Assembly (NCBI GenBank): GCA_036502405.1 | Contig: DASXYP010000057.1 | Coordinates: forward strand, 1-21,081 | From: Chersky-806 sp036502405 | Lineage (GTDB): Bacteria > Actinomycetota > Acidimicrobiia > IMCC26256 > JAENVU01 | Direction of reading: 5' to 3' | DNA: 21,081 bases | Shown here: positions 1 through 6,241 of the stretch, piece by piece | How the letters are laid out: every line of letters begins with the position of its first letter | How positions within the stretch are numbered: position 1 is the stretch's first letter | The notes under the pieces: model-generated | What the model saw: the letters and a program-made list of their open reading frames with translations, nothing else | What the model was told of the DNA's origin: nothing | Database searches by the model: none | Program-made: the position numbers and the translations under genes

Positions 1-366
<366 letters not shown>

Positions 367-401
367 CGGCGCCAGTCTCGCGCCGACGGGGCGTCGCGCA
401 C

Positions 402-1598
402 CTACCCGGTGCTGACCGGGGTGACCGGGGCCGAGGTCACGGTCGTGCTCGACGCGGCCTCCGGCTCGCCGTCGGTGGAGCCCAGGGTCACCTCCACGTG
501 GCGGGCGTGGTCGCGCCGGAGGACCGTCACCGCCACCCGGTCGTCGGGTTGGTGCCGGCGCACCGCGACGACGAGGTCGGCTGCATCCCGGATGGGGTGG
601 TCGTCGATCTTGACCACGACGTCGCCCGCGGTGATCCCGGAGTGGTCCGCGGCGCCGCCGGCGACGACCGACAGGACCCGGGCCCCCCGGGGCTGGTCGC
701 CGTCCTCCGCCCGGACGCCGAGGGCACCGTGCGCCGCCTTGCCCGTGGTGGCGAGCTGGGCGGCGACGTTGCGGGCCATCGCGATCGGTGTGGCGAGACC
801 GCCCTTCTGGTCCTTGGTCGCGCCCGCGAGGATCCCGACCACGTGCCCGTCCCGGTCGAGCAGCGCACCCCCCGCGGCCTGGGGCGGGAGGTCGGCGTCC
901 ACCGTGATCATCCCGGCGTTGGGGGCACCAGACCCGTCCTCGGCCCAGCCACCGAGCGATGCCACGACGCCGGTCGCGACCCAGGGGCCCGACCCGTCGG
1001 TCGCGCCGAGGGCCAGGATCCACTGCCCGACCTGGAGATCGTCCTTCGCCGCGAGCTTCGCCGGGCTCGGCCCTCCGTCGACCCGGATCAGCGCGAGCCG
1101 GGTCGTCGGGTCTTCGCCCACCATCGCACCGACCTTGCGCTTGCCGTCCTCGGCGACGACCGTGAGGGCGGTGGCGCCCTCGAGCGCCGCCGCGGTGGTG
1201 ATCACCTGGCCGCTGCGCAGGAAAACGCCCGAGACCTTGCGCACGCCGCTCGGCGTCGTGGCGAGGATGCCGACGACGCTCTGGTGCGCGAGGTCGACCA
1301 GGTGGGCTGCGCCGCCGGGCTGGTTCGGCTGATCCGTGGCGCGCGCGACGGTGACGGTCTTGGACTGCTCGCCGAGAAGCCCCGCCAAGGCAAGGACCAC
1401 CACCATCGCGAGCGCTCCGATCACCCCGGCGCCGACCGCCAGCGCGACGTCGCGCGGCCGGACCGCACGTCCTCGGGGCGAGCGCGCCGGTTTGGTCGCT
1501 CCGCTTGCGAAGAGCTCGCTCGGGTGAACCCAGGGCCGATCGAGGGGATGCGGCGGCGGGCCGTTCGCGTCCTCGTCCCCTGCCTCCTCGGGGGCCAT
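402..1598 (-). CDS. Membrane-anchored trypsin-like/PDZ protein, predicted inactive (HtrA-type pseudoprotease)
   Basis: 398 residues from the ATG at 1598, chosen because a TACACT -10 box lies 7 bases upstream; the frame is open 40 codons further upstream, but that part looks non-coding. Order of parts: Pro/acidic N-terminus with RPWVHPSELF (about 21-30), one membrane helix (about 50-76), a chymotrypsin-fold domain (about 100-285) and a PDZ domain (about 290-375, GVRAEDG...AGDVVVKIDDHPI). The fold has the HtrA/DegP layout, but each catalytic position is replaced: Ala137 where 'TNAHVV' has His, Arg167 where 'TDLAVL' has Asp, and Ala242 where 'GNSGGP' has Ser (here QAAGGA). It is therefore probably a binding or sensing protein at the outer membrane face rather than a peptidase. 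It is divergent from moaE and upstream of the siroheme decarboxylase-like gene. Confidence 0.85.
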   Translation of the reverse strand: MAPEEAGDEDANGPPPHPLDRPWVHPSELFASGATKPARSPRGRAVRPRDVALAVGAGVIGALAMVVVLALAGLLGEQSKTVTVARATDQPNQPGGAAHLVDLAHQSVVGILATTPSGVRKVSGVFLRSGQVITTAAALEGATALTVVAEDGKRKVGAMVGEDPTTRLALIRVDGGPSPAKLAAKDDLQVGQWILALGATDGSGPWVATGVVASLGGWAEDGSGAPNAGMITVDADLPPQAAGGALLDRDGHVVGILAGATKDQKGGLATPIAMARNVAAQLATTGKAAHGALGVRAEDGDQPRGARVLSVVAGGAADHSGITAGDVVVKIDDHPIRDAADLVVAVRRHQPDDRVAVTVLRRDHARHVEVTLGSTDGEPEAASSTTVTSAPVTPVSTG

Positions 1599-1605
1599 GC
1601 GGCGG

Positions 1606-1611
1606 AGTGTA
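1606..1611 (-). promoter_or_regulatory. -10 box of leaderless promoter for the HtrA-like gene
   Basis: On the minus strand TACACT is followed by 7 bases (CCGCCGC) and then the ATG at 1598. That puts the expected transcription start on or next to the start codon. No Shine-Dalgarno sequence is visible. No convincing -35 box was found. Confidence 0.6.
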
Positions 1612-1767
1612 CCGACGCGATCGGCGCAAGGGACCGCGGCCCGGACGGACCGCGGACGTCGTTCCCGGGCTCCGCGGCGGCCGCGATCGCCGATGCCCGC
1701 CCGGCGCGTGCGGGTCACGGTGGCGGCGGGCGGCAGGGCGGCTGGGAGCGTCCCGCGGTTCCGTCCC

Positions 1768-1773
1768 TACAAT
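1768..1773 (+). promoter_or_regulatory. -10 box of leaderless promoter for moaE
   Basis: TACAAT lies 7 bases ahead of a GTG at 1781. It overlaps the ATG at 1772 that a gene caller would probably choose, so the promoter argues for the GTG as the real start. There is no Shine-Dalgarno sequence at a useful distance from either codon. Confidence 0.6.
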
Positions 1774-1780
1774 GACGCCC

Positions 1781-2263
1781 GTGGCCGCACCCCCCGAAGG
1801 CGTCGACTGGATCGCGCTGCTCGCGACGCCCCTGCCCGTCGAGGCCGCGGTGGCGTGGGCGACGACGCCGGAGTCCGGCGCGGTGGTGAGCTTCCTCGGC
1901 GTCGTGCGCGACCACGCGGACGGACGTCCCGGGGTCGTGGGGCTCGGGTACGAGGCCTACGAGGCCGAAGCCGTGCGCGTGCTCGGCGAGATCGCATCGG
2001 AGGCCCGGGTCCGCTGGCCCGACGTGTCGCGCGTCGCGCTGCTCCACCGCACCGGCGAGCTGGCCCTCTCCGACCCGTCCGTCGCCGTGGTCGTCTCGTC
2101 ACCGCACCGTGACGAGGCCTTCGCAGCCGCGCGGTTCTGCATCGACACGCTCAAGGAGAGCGCGCCGATCTGGAAGCGGGAGCACCGGTCCGATGGATCG
2201 GACTGGTCCCCGGCCGAGCAGCCCATCCGGGCCGTCGGCACGTCGAGCACGTCCCGAGCCTGA
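1781..2263 (+). CDS. moaE: Molybdopterin synthase catalytic subunit MoaE
   Basis: MoaE transfers sulfur from the MoaD thiocarboxylate to precursor Z (cPMP) to make molybdopterin, in the cytoplasm. The 160-residue product (from GTG 1781; an ATG at 1772 would add three residues) is close to the usual 150. Family motifs are intact: GAVVSFLGVVRD with Arg43, YEAYEAEA, HRTGEL, SSPHRDEAF with His109-Arg110, and IDTLKESAPIWKRE, whose Lys125 and Lys132 correspond to the catalytic lysines 119 and 126 of E. coli MoaE. No moaD or other Mo-cofactor gene is in the window, so the gene stands alone between a divergent pseudoprotease and the mreB pair. Confidence 0.95.
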   Translation: MAAPPEGVDWIALLATPLPVEAAVAWATTPESGAVVSFLGVVRDHADGRPGVVGLGYEAYEAEAVRVLGEIASEARVRWPDVSRVALLHRTGELALSDPSVAVVVSSPHRDEAFAAARFCIDTLKESAPIWKREHRSDGSDWSPAEQPIRAVGTSSTSRA

Positions 2264-2270
2264 ACGCGAC

Positions 2271-2277
2271 GAGGAGG
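2271..2277 (+). promoter_or_regulatory. Ribosome binding site of the small gene before mreB
   Basis: GAGGAGG, 8 bases ahead of the GTG at 2286. It is one of the strongest Shine-Dalgarno matches in the window and supports the GTG start of a very short gene. It may also feed ribosomes into mreB, whose own start has no good site. Confidence 0.7.
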
Positions 2278-2285
2278 TCGCCCGC

Positions 2286-2462
2286 GTGGAGTTCCTGATC
2301 CTGGCTGTGGCGCTGATCACGATCGGGGTGATGATCGTGGTGCTGCGCAATCGCCGTCCGACCGGGATCGACGCCGGCATCGCGGACTTCGAGGCTCGAC
2401 GGCAGGCGCTCGCCCCGGAAGAGGAGCGCGAGCCGGACCAACGGGGCCGCCGCTCTGGCTAG
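2286..2462 (+). CDS. Small single-pass membrane protein upstream of mreB
   Basis: 58 residues from GTG 2286, with a strong GAGGAGG ribosome site at 2271-2277 (8-base spacing). Residues about 2-20 (EFLILAVALITIGVMIVVL) form one membrane helix, followed by a basic RNRR stop-transfer patch and a charged, hydrophilic cytoplasmic tail with GIDAGIADFEARRQAL. I do not recognise a family. Its stop codon overlaps the inferred mreB start by 8 bases, so translation of mreB is likely coupled to it. A link to MreB function is inference from position only. Confidence 0.7.
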   Translation: MEFLILAVALITIGVMIVVLRNRRPTGIDAGIADFEARRQALAPEEEREPDQRGRRSG

Positions 2463-3462
2463 GGACCTCGCCATCGACCTCGGCACGGCGAACACGCTCG
2501 TCTATTCGCGCGGCCAGGGGATCATCCTCAACGAGCCGACGGTCATCGCGCTGAACAGCCGTTCGCAGGACGTGCTCGCCATGGGCCACGAGGCCTGGCA
2601 GATGATCGGCCGCACGCCCGGGTACATCGTCGCGGTCCGCCCGCTGCGCGGCGGTGCGATCACCGACTTCGAGATCACCCAGCGGATGATCCGGCTCCTG
2701 TTCCAGCGCGCCGGGGTGTCGCGGCTGTACCGCGCGCGCGTGCTCATCTGCGTGCCCTCCGCGATCACCCACGTCGAGCAGCGCGCGGTGCTCGAAGCGG
2801 CCCGGCGCGCGGGTGCGGCCGCGACGTACCTGATCGAGCAGCCGATGGCCGCGGCCATCGGGGCCGGCCTGCCCATCCATGAGCCGATGGGCAACATGGT
2901 CGTCGACGTCGGTGGCGGCACGACCGAGGTCGCGGTGATCTCGCTCGGCGGCGTCGTCGCGCTCGAGGCGGTGCGCGTCGGCTCGTTCGACATCGACGCC
3001 GCGATCCAGGCGTACGTGCGACGCGAGTACGGCATCGCCATCGGCGAGCGGACCTCGGAGGAGATCAAGCTCGCCATCGGCTCCGCGTTCCCGACGCCGG
3101 ACGAGTACAAGGCCGAGGTGCGCGGCCGCGACCTCATGAGCGGGCTGCCGAAGACGATCATCCTCGCCCCCGAGGAGGTGCGCGGGGCGATCGAGGAGCA
3201 GGTGCGCGCCATCTGCGACGCGGTGGTCGCCGCGCTCGCGCAGACGCCACCCGAGCTCGCACAGGATCTGATCCTGCACGGCATCCACCTGGTCGGCGGC
3301 GGCGGGATGCTGCGCGGCCTGGACCTGCGCATCGCCAAGGAGACGGCACTCCCCGTTCACCTGGTCGACGCGCCGCTCGAGTGCGTGGTGCTCGGCGCCG
3401 GTCGCTGCCTCGAGTCCTTCGACCGCCTGAAGGACATGTTCATGGGGCGGCCCAGAACCTGA
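2455..3462 (+). CDS. mreB: Rod-shape-determining actin homologue MreB/Mbl, apparent CTG start
   Basis: MreB forms membrane-associated filaments that guide peptidoglycan synthesis. The frame encodes ARDLAIDLGTANTLVY directly after a CTG at 2455, which is exactly where MreB proteins normally begin. In the whole open stretch from 2335 there is no ATG, GTG or TTG before the GTG at 2572, and that later start would delete the first nucleotide-binding loop. With CTG the product is 335 residues, the normal family length. Visible motifs: phosphate 1 loop DLGTANT (about 8-14), second loop VDVGGGTTEV (about 150-159), and VGGGGMLRG near 305. The gene overlaps the 58-residue gene by 8 bases. No mreC or mreD follows; the next gene is convergent. 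A sequencing error or a G-to-C change at 2455 is the main alternative. Confidence 0.93.
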   Translation: MARDLAIDLGTANTLVYSRGQGIILNEPTVIALNSRSQDVLAMGHEAWQMIGRTPGYIVAVRPLRGGAITDFEITQRMIRLLFQRAGVSRLYRARVLICVPSAITHVEQRAVLEAARRAGAAATYLIEQPMAAAIGAGLPIHEPMGNMVVDVGGGTTEVAVISLGGVVALEAVRVGSFDIDAAIQAYVRREYGIAIGERTSEEIKLAIGSAFPTPDEYKAEVRGRDLMSGLPKTIILAPEEVRGAIEEQVRAICDAVVAALAQTPPELAQDLILHGIHLVGGGGMLRGLDLRIAKETALPVHLVDAPLECVVLGAGRCLESFDRLKDMFMGRPRT

Positions 3463-3571
3463 TTTCTGGTCGCTCCGGGCTCCGCACTTCGTGCCCACTC
3501 CGCCCTGCGCTCCTGCAGGCTCGGCGGGCTCCTGCGTCGCTCCGCTCGCCGCTCGCGATCGAACCCGCGAT
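3463..3571. other. Convergent intergenic region mreB / HEAT gene
   Basis: About 110 bases between two convergent genes. It is rich in repeated CTCCG and GCTCCTGC words and has only short inverted repeats (GCAC-TTC-GTGC; GATCG-AACCCG-CGATC near 3558-3573). No convincing terminator with a T tract is seen. Confidence 0.4.
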
Positions 3572-4234
3572 CTAGCGCGACTGGTCGGTCAGGTCCTCGG
3601 CGGCTTGGCGGACCTGCCAGTCGGGGTCGGTGAGGGCGGCAGCGAGGGCGGCATCGACGTCGGGGCCGTCGAACGGCGCCAGCGCGAGCACGGCCCGGCG
3701 GCGGATCGGGGGCCGGTCGCCGCACGCGTCGAGGATCGCCGGCAGCCCGCGGGCATCGCCCACGGCGCCGAGTGCGGCGACGGCCGACTCGCGCACCAGC
3801 GGGTCGGGGTGGCTCCGGGCGGCGCCGGCGAGCACCCGCACGACCCGCGCCCGGGTCCGCCCCGTCCAGGCCACCTCGCCGAGGGCCCACGCCGCGGTCT
3901 CGGCGACCAAGGGGTCGTCGTCGGCCACGAGCCCGAGCACGCCGATCACCGGCACCGGTCGGACCGCCGGCGCGAGCTCGGCGGCCCGGCGGCGCACCGC
4001 GGCGGTCCCGTCCGCGGCCGCCGACCGCCACGCGGTGCGGGCGCGCCCGGCGACCGTGCCGCGCACGAGCGCGCCGAGCGCGGCGCTCCGGACCCGTGCG
4101 TCGGGGTGGGTCCGGACCGCGGCCCCCAGCTCCAGCCCCAGGAATTGGGAGATTTCAGCGCCGGAGGCGGCGTAGCGGGCTGCCCGGTCGAGGTCGTCCC
4201 GGTCTGCACCGGATCTGTGGCCGATGTCACTCAT
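3572..4234 (-). CDS. HEAT-repeat protein
   Basis: 220 residues from the ATG at 4234 (a GTG at 4261 in frame would add nine residues; neither has a clear ribosome site). The sequence is Ala/Arg-rich and helical, with six recurring 'D-P-x-VR-x-A-x-x-A-L' units spaced about 29-36 residues apart, near 43 (HPDARVRSA), 76 (TAAVRRRA), 106 (DDPLVAETA), 142 (HPDPLVRESA), 174 (PPIRRRA) and 203 (DPDWQVRQA). These are HEAT repeats (PBS-lyase-like HEAT_2 type), which form a curved binding solenoid. No signal peptide, membrane helix or catalytic domain is visible, so it is probably a cytoplasmic scaffold with an unknown partner. It is convergent with mreB and divergent from the sortase gene. Confidence 0.8.
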   Translation of the reverse strand: MSDIGHRSGADRDDLDRAARYAASGAEISQFLGLELGAAVRTHPDARVRSAALGALVRGTVAGRARTAWRSAAADGTAAVRRRAAELAPAVRPVPVIGVLGLVADDDPLVAETAAWALGEVAWTGRTRARVVRVLAGAARSHPDPLVRESAVAALGAVGDARGLPAILDACGDRPPIRRRAVLALAPFDGPDVDAALAAALTDPDWQVRQAAEDLTDQSR

Positions 4235-4269
4235 CGTGAGCGCCGGTCTACAGATGGCCACGCTGGGTG

Positions 4270-4279
4270 CCGATATCGG
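4270..4279. promoter_or_regulatory. Palindrome in divergent HEAT/sortase intergenic region
   Basis: CCGATATCGG is a perfect 10-base palindrome in the 75-base gap between the divergent HEAT and sortase genes. It could be an operator half-site, but a palindrome this short may be chance. No good -10/-35 pair was recognised here for either gene. Confidence 0.2.
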
Positions 4280-4309
4280 TCAGGTCCCACAACGCCGCTG
4301 GTGAGGCCA

Positions 4310-5002
4310 ATGACCAAATTCCGCTGTCGCAGCCCGCTCCTCTTCGCTCTCGCGTTCGCGCTGGTGTTCGGCGCCGCGGCGATCGCCGTGACCCCGGGCC
4401 GGGCCCAGGGCCAGTCGAGCCTCCCGTCGCTCGTCGTCGCGCCGCCCAACGTCGTCCCGACGGTCGCGGCTCGGGCGGTCGAGCCGACTCTCGCCACTGC
4501 GGCCGCCACGCCGCCGACCCCGCCGCCGCCGCCGAACCCGGCCCCGCCGCTGCCGGTCCCCGCGGCGCTCCCGAACCCGGCGACGCGCGTGCCGCTCGTG
4601 GCGTTCGGCCGCATCCAGATCCCGAAGATCGGCCTCGACCAGGTCGTCCACGAGGGCGTCGAGCAGATGGTCATCGACGCCGGCCCGGCCCACTGGCCCG
4701 GGACGGCCGCGTTCGGCTCCTGGGGCAACGTCGTGCTGGCGGGGCACCGGACCACGCACACCGAGCCGTTCCTCCGGGTGGCCGAGCTGAACCCCGGCGA
4801 CCCGATCATCCTGTCGGACGCCGTGGGCACGTACACGTACCACGTGACGGGCGTCGAGATCGTGCCGAACACCGCGCTCTCGATCGTCGACCAGCACCCG
4901 GGCCGCACGCTGACGATCTTCAGCTGCCATCCGATCGGGAGCTCCGCGCAGCGGATCGTCGTCCACGCGGTGCTGATGTCGACGCCGCGCCCCGGCCAGT
5001 AG
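4310..5002 (+). CDS. Sortase (class E-like transpeptidase)
   Basis: Sortases join LPxTG-type proteins to peptidoglycan or pilins on the outer face of the membrane. The 230-residue product starts at ATG 4310 behind GGTGAGG (4300-4306). Parts: basic N-terminus and membrane anchor/signal (about 8-29), a Pro/Ala-rich disordered stalk (about 45-95, with PPTPPPPP), and a catalytic beta-barrel from about 97. Catalytic His146 lies in LAGHRTTH, Cys206 in LTIFSCHP and Arg215 in SAQRIVVH. The FSCHP variant differs slightly from the common TTCHP of class E. No sortase substrate with a sorting signal is seen nearby, so it may be the housekeeping enzyme. A GC-rich inverted repeat follows the stop. Confidence 0.9.
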   Translation: MTKFRCRSPLLFALAFALVFGAAAIAVTPGRAQGQSSLPSLVVAPPNVVPTVAARAVEPTLATAAATPPTPPPPPNPAPPLPVPAALPNPATRVPLVAFGRIQIPKIGLDQVVHEGVEQMVIDAGPAHWPGTAAFGSWGNVVLAGHRTTHTEPFLRVAELNPGDPIILSDAVGTYTYHVTGVEIVPNTALSIVDQHPGRTLTIFSCHPIGSSAQRIVVHAVLMSTPRPGQ

Positions 5003-5003
5003 C

Positions 5004-5028
5004 GCGCGCCCTCGGGCACCGGGCGCGC
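5004..5028 (+). terminator. Hairpin after the sortase gene
   Basis: Perfect 8-base arms GCGCGCCC (5004-5011) and GGGCGCGC (5021-5028) with a 9-base loop, starting 2 bases after the sortase stop. No T tract follows. It ends 4 bases before the -10 box of the next gene, so it could end sortase transcripts while insulating the next promoter. Confidence 0.45.
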
Positions 5029-5031
5029 AGG

Positions 5032-5037
5032 TACCCT
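5032..5037 (+). promoter_or_regulatory. Putative -10 box for the PDZ/Lon-like protease gene
   Basis: TACCCT fits the TANNNT actinobacterial -10 pattern. It would give a leader of about 28 bases that carries the GGAG ribosome site at 5063-5066, 5 bases before the TTG start at 5072. No clear -35 box. Confidence 0.35.
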
Positions 5038-5071
5038 GCGCCGACCGATCGGCATCCAGCTCGGAGCCCCA

Positions 5072-6193
5072 TTGACCGCCCCGTCCCCGGACCTCCCGAC
5101 GGCGCCCGCGCCACCGGGGCCGCCGGTCACGCCATCCTCACCGCGCCGGCGGTGGCCGGTCGTCGTCGCGGTCGTCGTCGCGGCGGCATTGCTGATCGGG
5201 CTGCTCGGGGCGATCATCCGGCTGCCGTACGTCATCTACTCGCCGGGTGACGCGACCCCGGTCGAGGGCATCGTCAAGGTGTCCGGCGCCCGCACGTACC
5301 GCAGCCGCGGGGAGGTGCTGTTCCTGACCGTCTCCGTCTCGACCGAGCGGCCCAACGTCTGGCGCTGGGTGCAGGCCTCGCTCGACTCCGACTCGGACGT
5401 CGTGGGCGAGAACAGCTTCCTGCAGGGCCAGTCGCGCTCGCGCGTCGAGAAGGAGAACGTCGCCGCGATGACCGACTCCCAGTCCGCGGCGAAGAAGGTG
5501 GCGCTCGAGCAGCTCGGGTACACGGTGACCGAGTCCGGGAACGGCGCGATCGTCGTGCAGGTGGTCAAGGGCAGCCCGGCGTCCGGCCACCTGGAGGAGG
5601 GCGACGTGATCACCGCGATCGACGGTGCGCCGATCCGTCTGGCCGAGCAGGTCGGGACGATCGTGCGGGCCCGGCCGGTCGGCACGACGTTCGACTTCAC
5701 GGTGACCCGCAAGGGCGCCACCCGCTCCGAGAAGGTCACGACCGCAGCGGCAAAGAGCGGACCGCTGAAGGGGAAGCCCCAGGTCGGGATCGTCCCGGTC
5801 ACGAAGGACCTCAAGTTCGACTACCCGGTCGACATCACGATCGACCCGGGCCCGGTGAGCGGCCCGTCCGCCGGCCTCGCGTTCACGCTCACGATCATCG
5901 ACGAGCTCACGCCCGGCAGCCTGACCGGTGCCCAGAAGGTCGCGGTGACCGGCACGATGGACCTCGACGGCAACGTCGGCGAGGTGGGCGGCGTGACCCA
6001 GAAGACGGCCGCCGCGCTCGACGCGGGGGCGAAGCTCTTCATCGTCCCGAAGGCGGAGGTCAAGGACGCACGCGCCCGCGCCGGGTCGAAGGCGACCGTG
6101 ATCGGTGTCAGCACCATCGACGGTGCGCTCCGCGCGCTGCGCGAGCACGGTGGCGCACCGGTGCCGAAGACCCCGGCGGCGGCCGCGGCGTAA
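5072..6193 (+). CDS. Membrane-anchored PDZ / Lon-like serine protease (YlbL family)
   Basis: 373 residues from TTG 5072, supported by GGAG 5 bases upstream. An N-terminal Pro-rich tail is followed by one membrane helix (about 29-49), then YVIYSPGDATPV, the conserved entry to the YlbL/SdrC-like extracytoplasmic region, a PDZ domain (about 155-225, VVQVVKGSPASGHLEEGDVITAIDGAPI) and a Lon-type proteolytic domain (about 235-355). The catalytic dyad is present: Ser266 in GPSAGLAFTL and Lys311 in GGVTQKTAAAL. Unlike the HtrA-like gene at 402-1598, this protease should be active. In Bacillus subtilis YlbL degrades the cell-division inhibitor YneA after DNA damage; whether that role applies here is unknown. 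Ala-rich C-terminal tail. Confidence 0.92.
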   Translation: MTAPSPDLPTAPAPPGPPVTPSSPRRRWPVVVAVVVAAALLIGLLGAIIRLPYVIYSPGDATPVEGIVKVSGARTYRSRGEVLFLTVSVSTERPNVWRWVQASLDSDSDVVGENSFLQGQSRSRVEKENVAAMTDSQSAAKKVALEQLGYTVTESGNGAIVVQVVKGSPASGHLEEGDVITAIDGAPIRLAEQVGTIVRARPVGTTFDFTVTRKGATRSEKVTTAAAKSGPLKGKPQVGIVPVTKDLKFDYPVDITIDPGPVSGPSAGLAFTLTIIDELTPGSLTGAQKVAVTGTMDLDGNVGEVGGVTQKTAAALDAGAKLFIVPKAEVKDARARAGSKATVIGVSTIDGALRALREHGGAPVPKTPAAAAA

Positions 6194-6229
6194 TTCCAGG
6201 TCATCCATGGAACGCCGCCGCGCCTTCAA

Positions 6230-6235
6230 TACGAT
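6230..6235 (+). promoter_or_regulatory. -10 box of leaderless promoter for the DivIVA-like gene
   Basis: TACGAT followed by 6 bases and the ATG at 6242. No Shine-Dalgarno sequence precedes this ATG, consistent with a leaderless transcript. No -35 consensus. Confidence 0.55.
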
Positions 6236-6241
6236 GGCGCG

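Noticed and set aside
3463..3571. Repeated CTCCG/GCTCCTGC words after mreB as a possible mobile or REP-like element
   Set aside because: The copies are short and irregular, and no second instance occurs elsewhere in the window.
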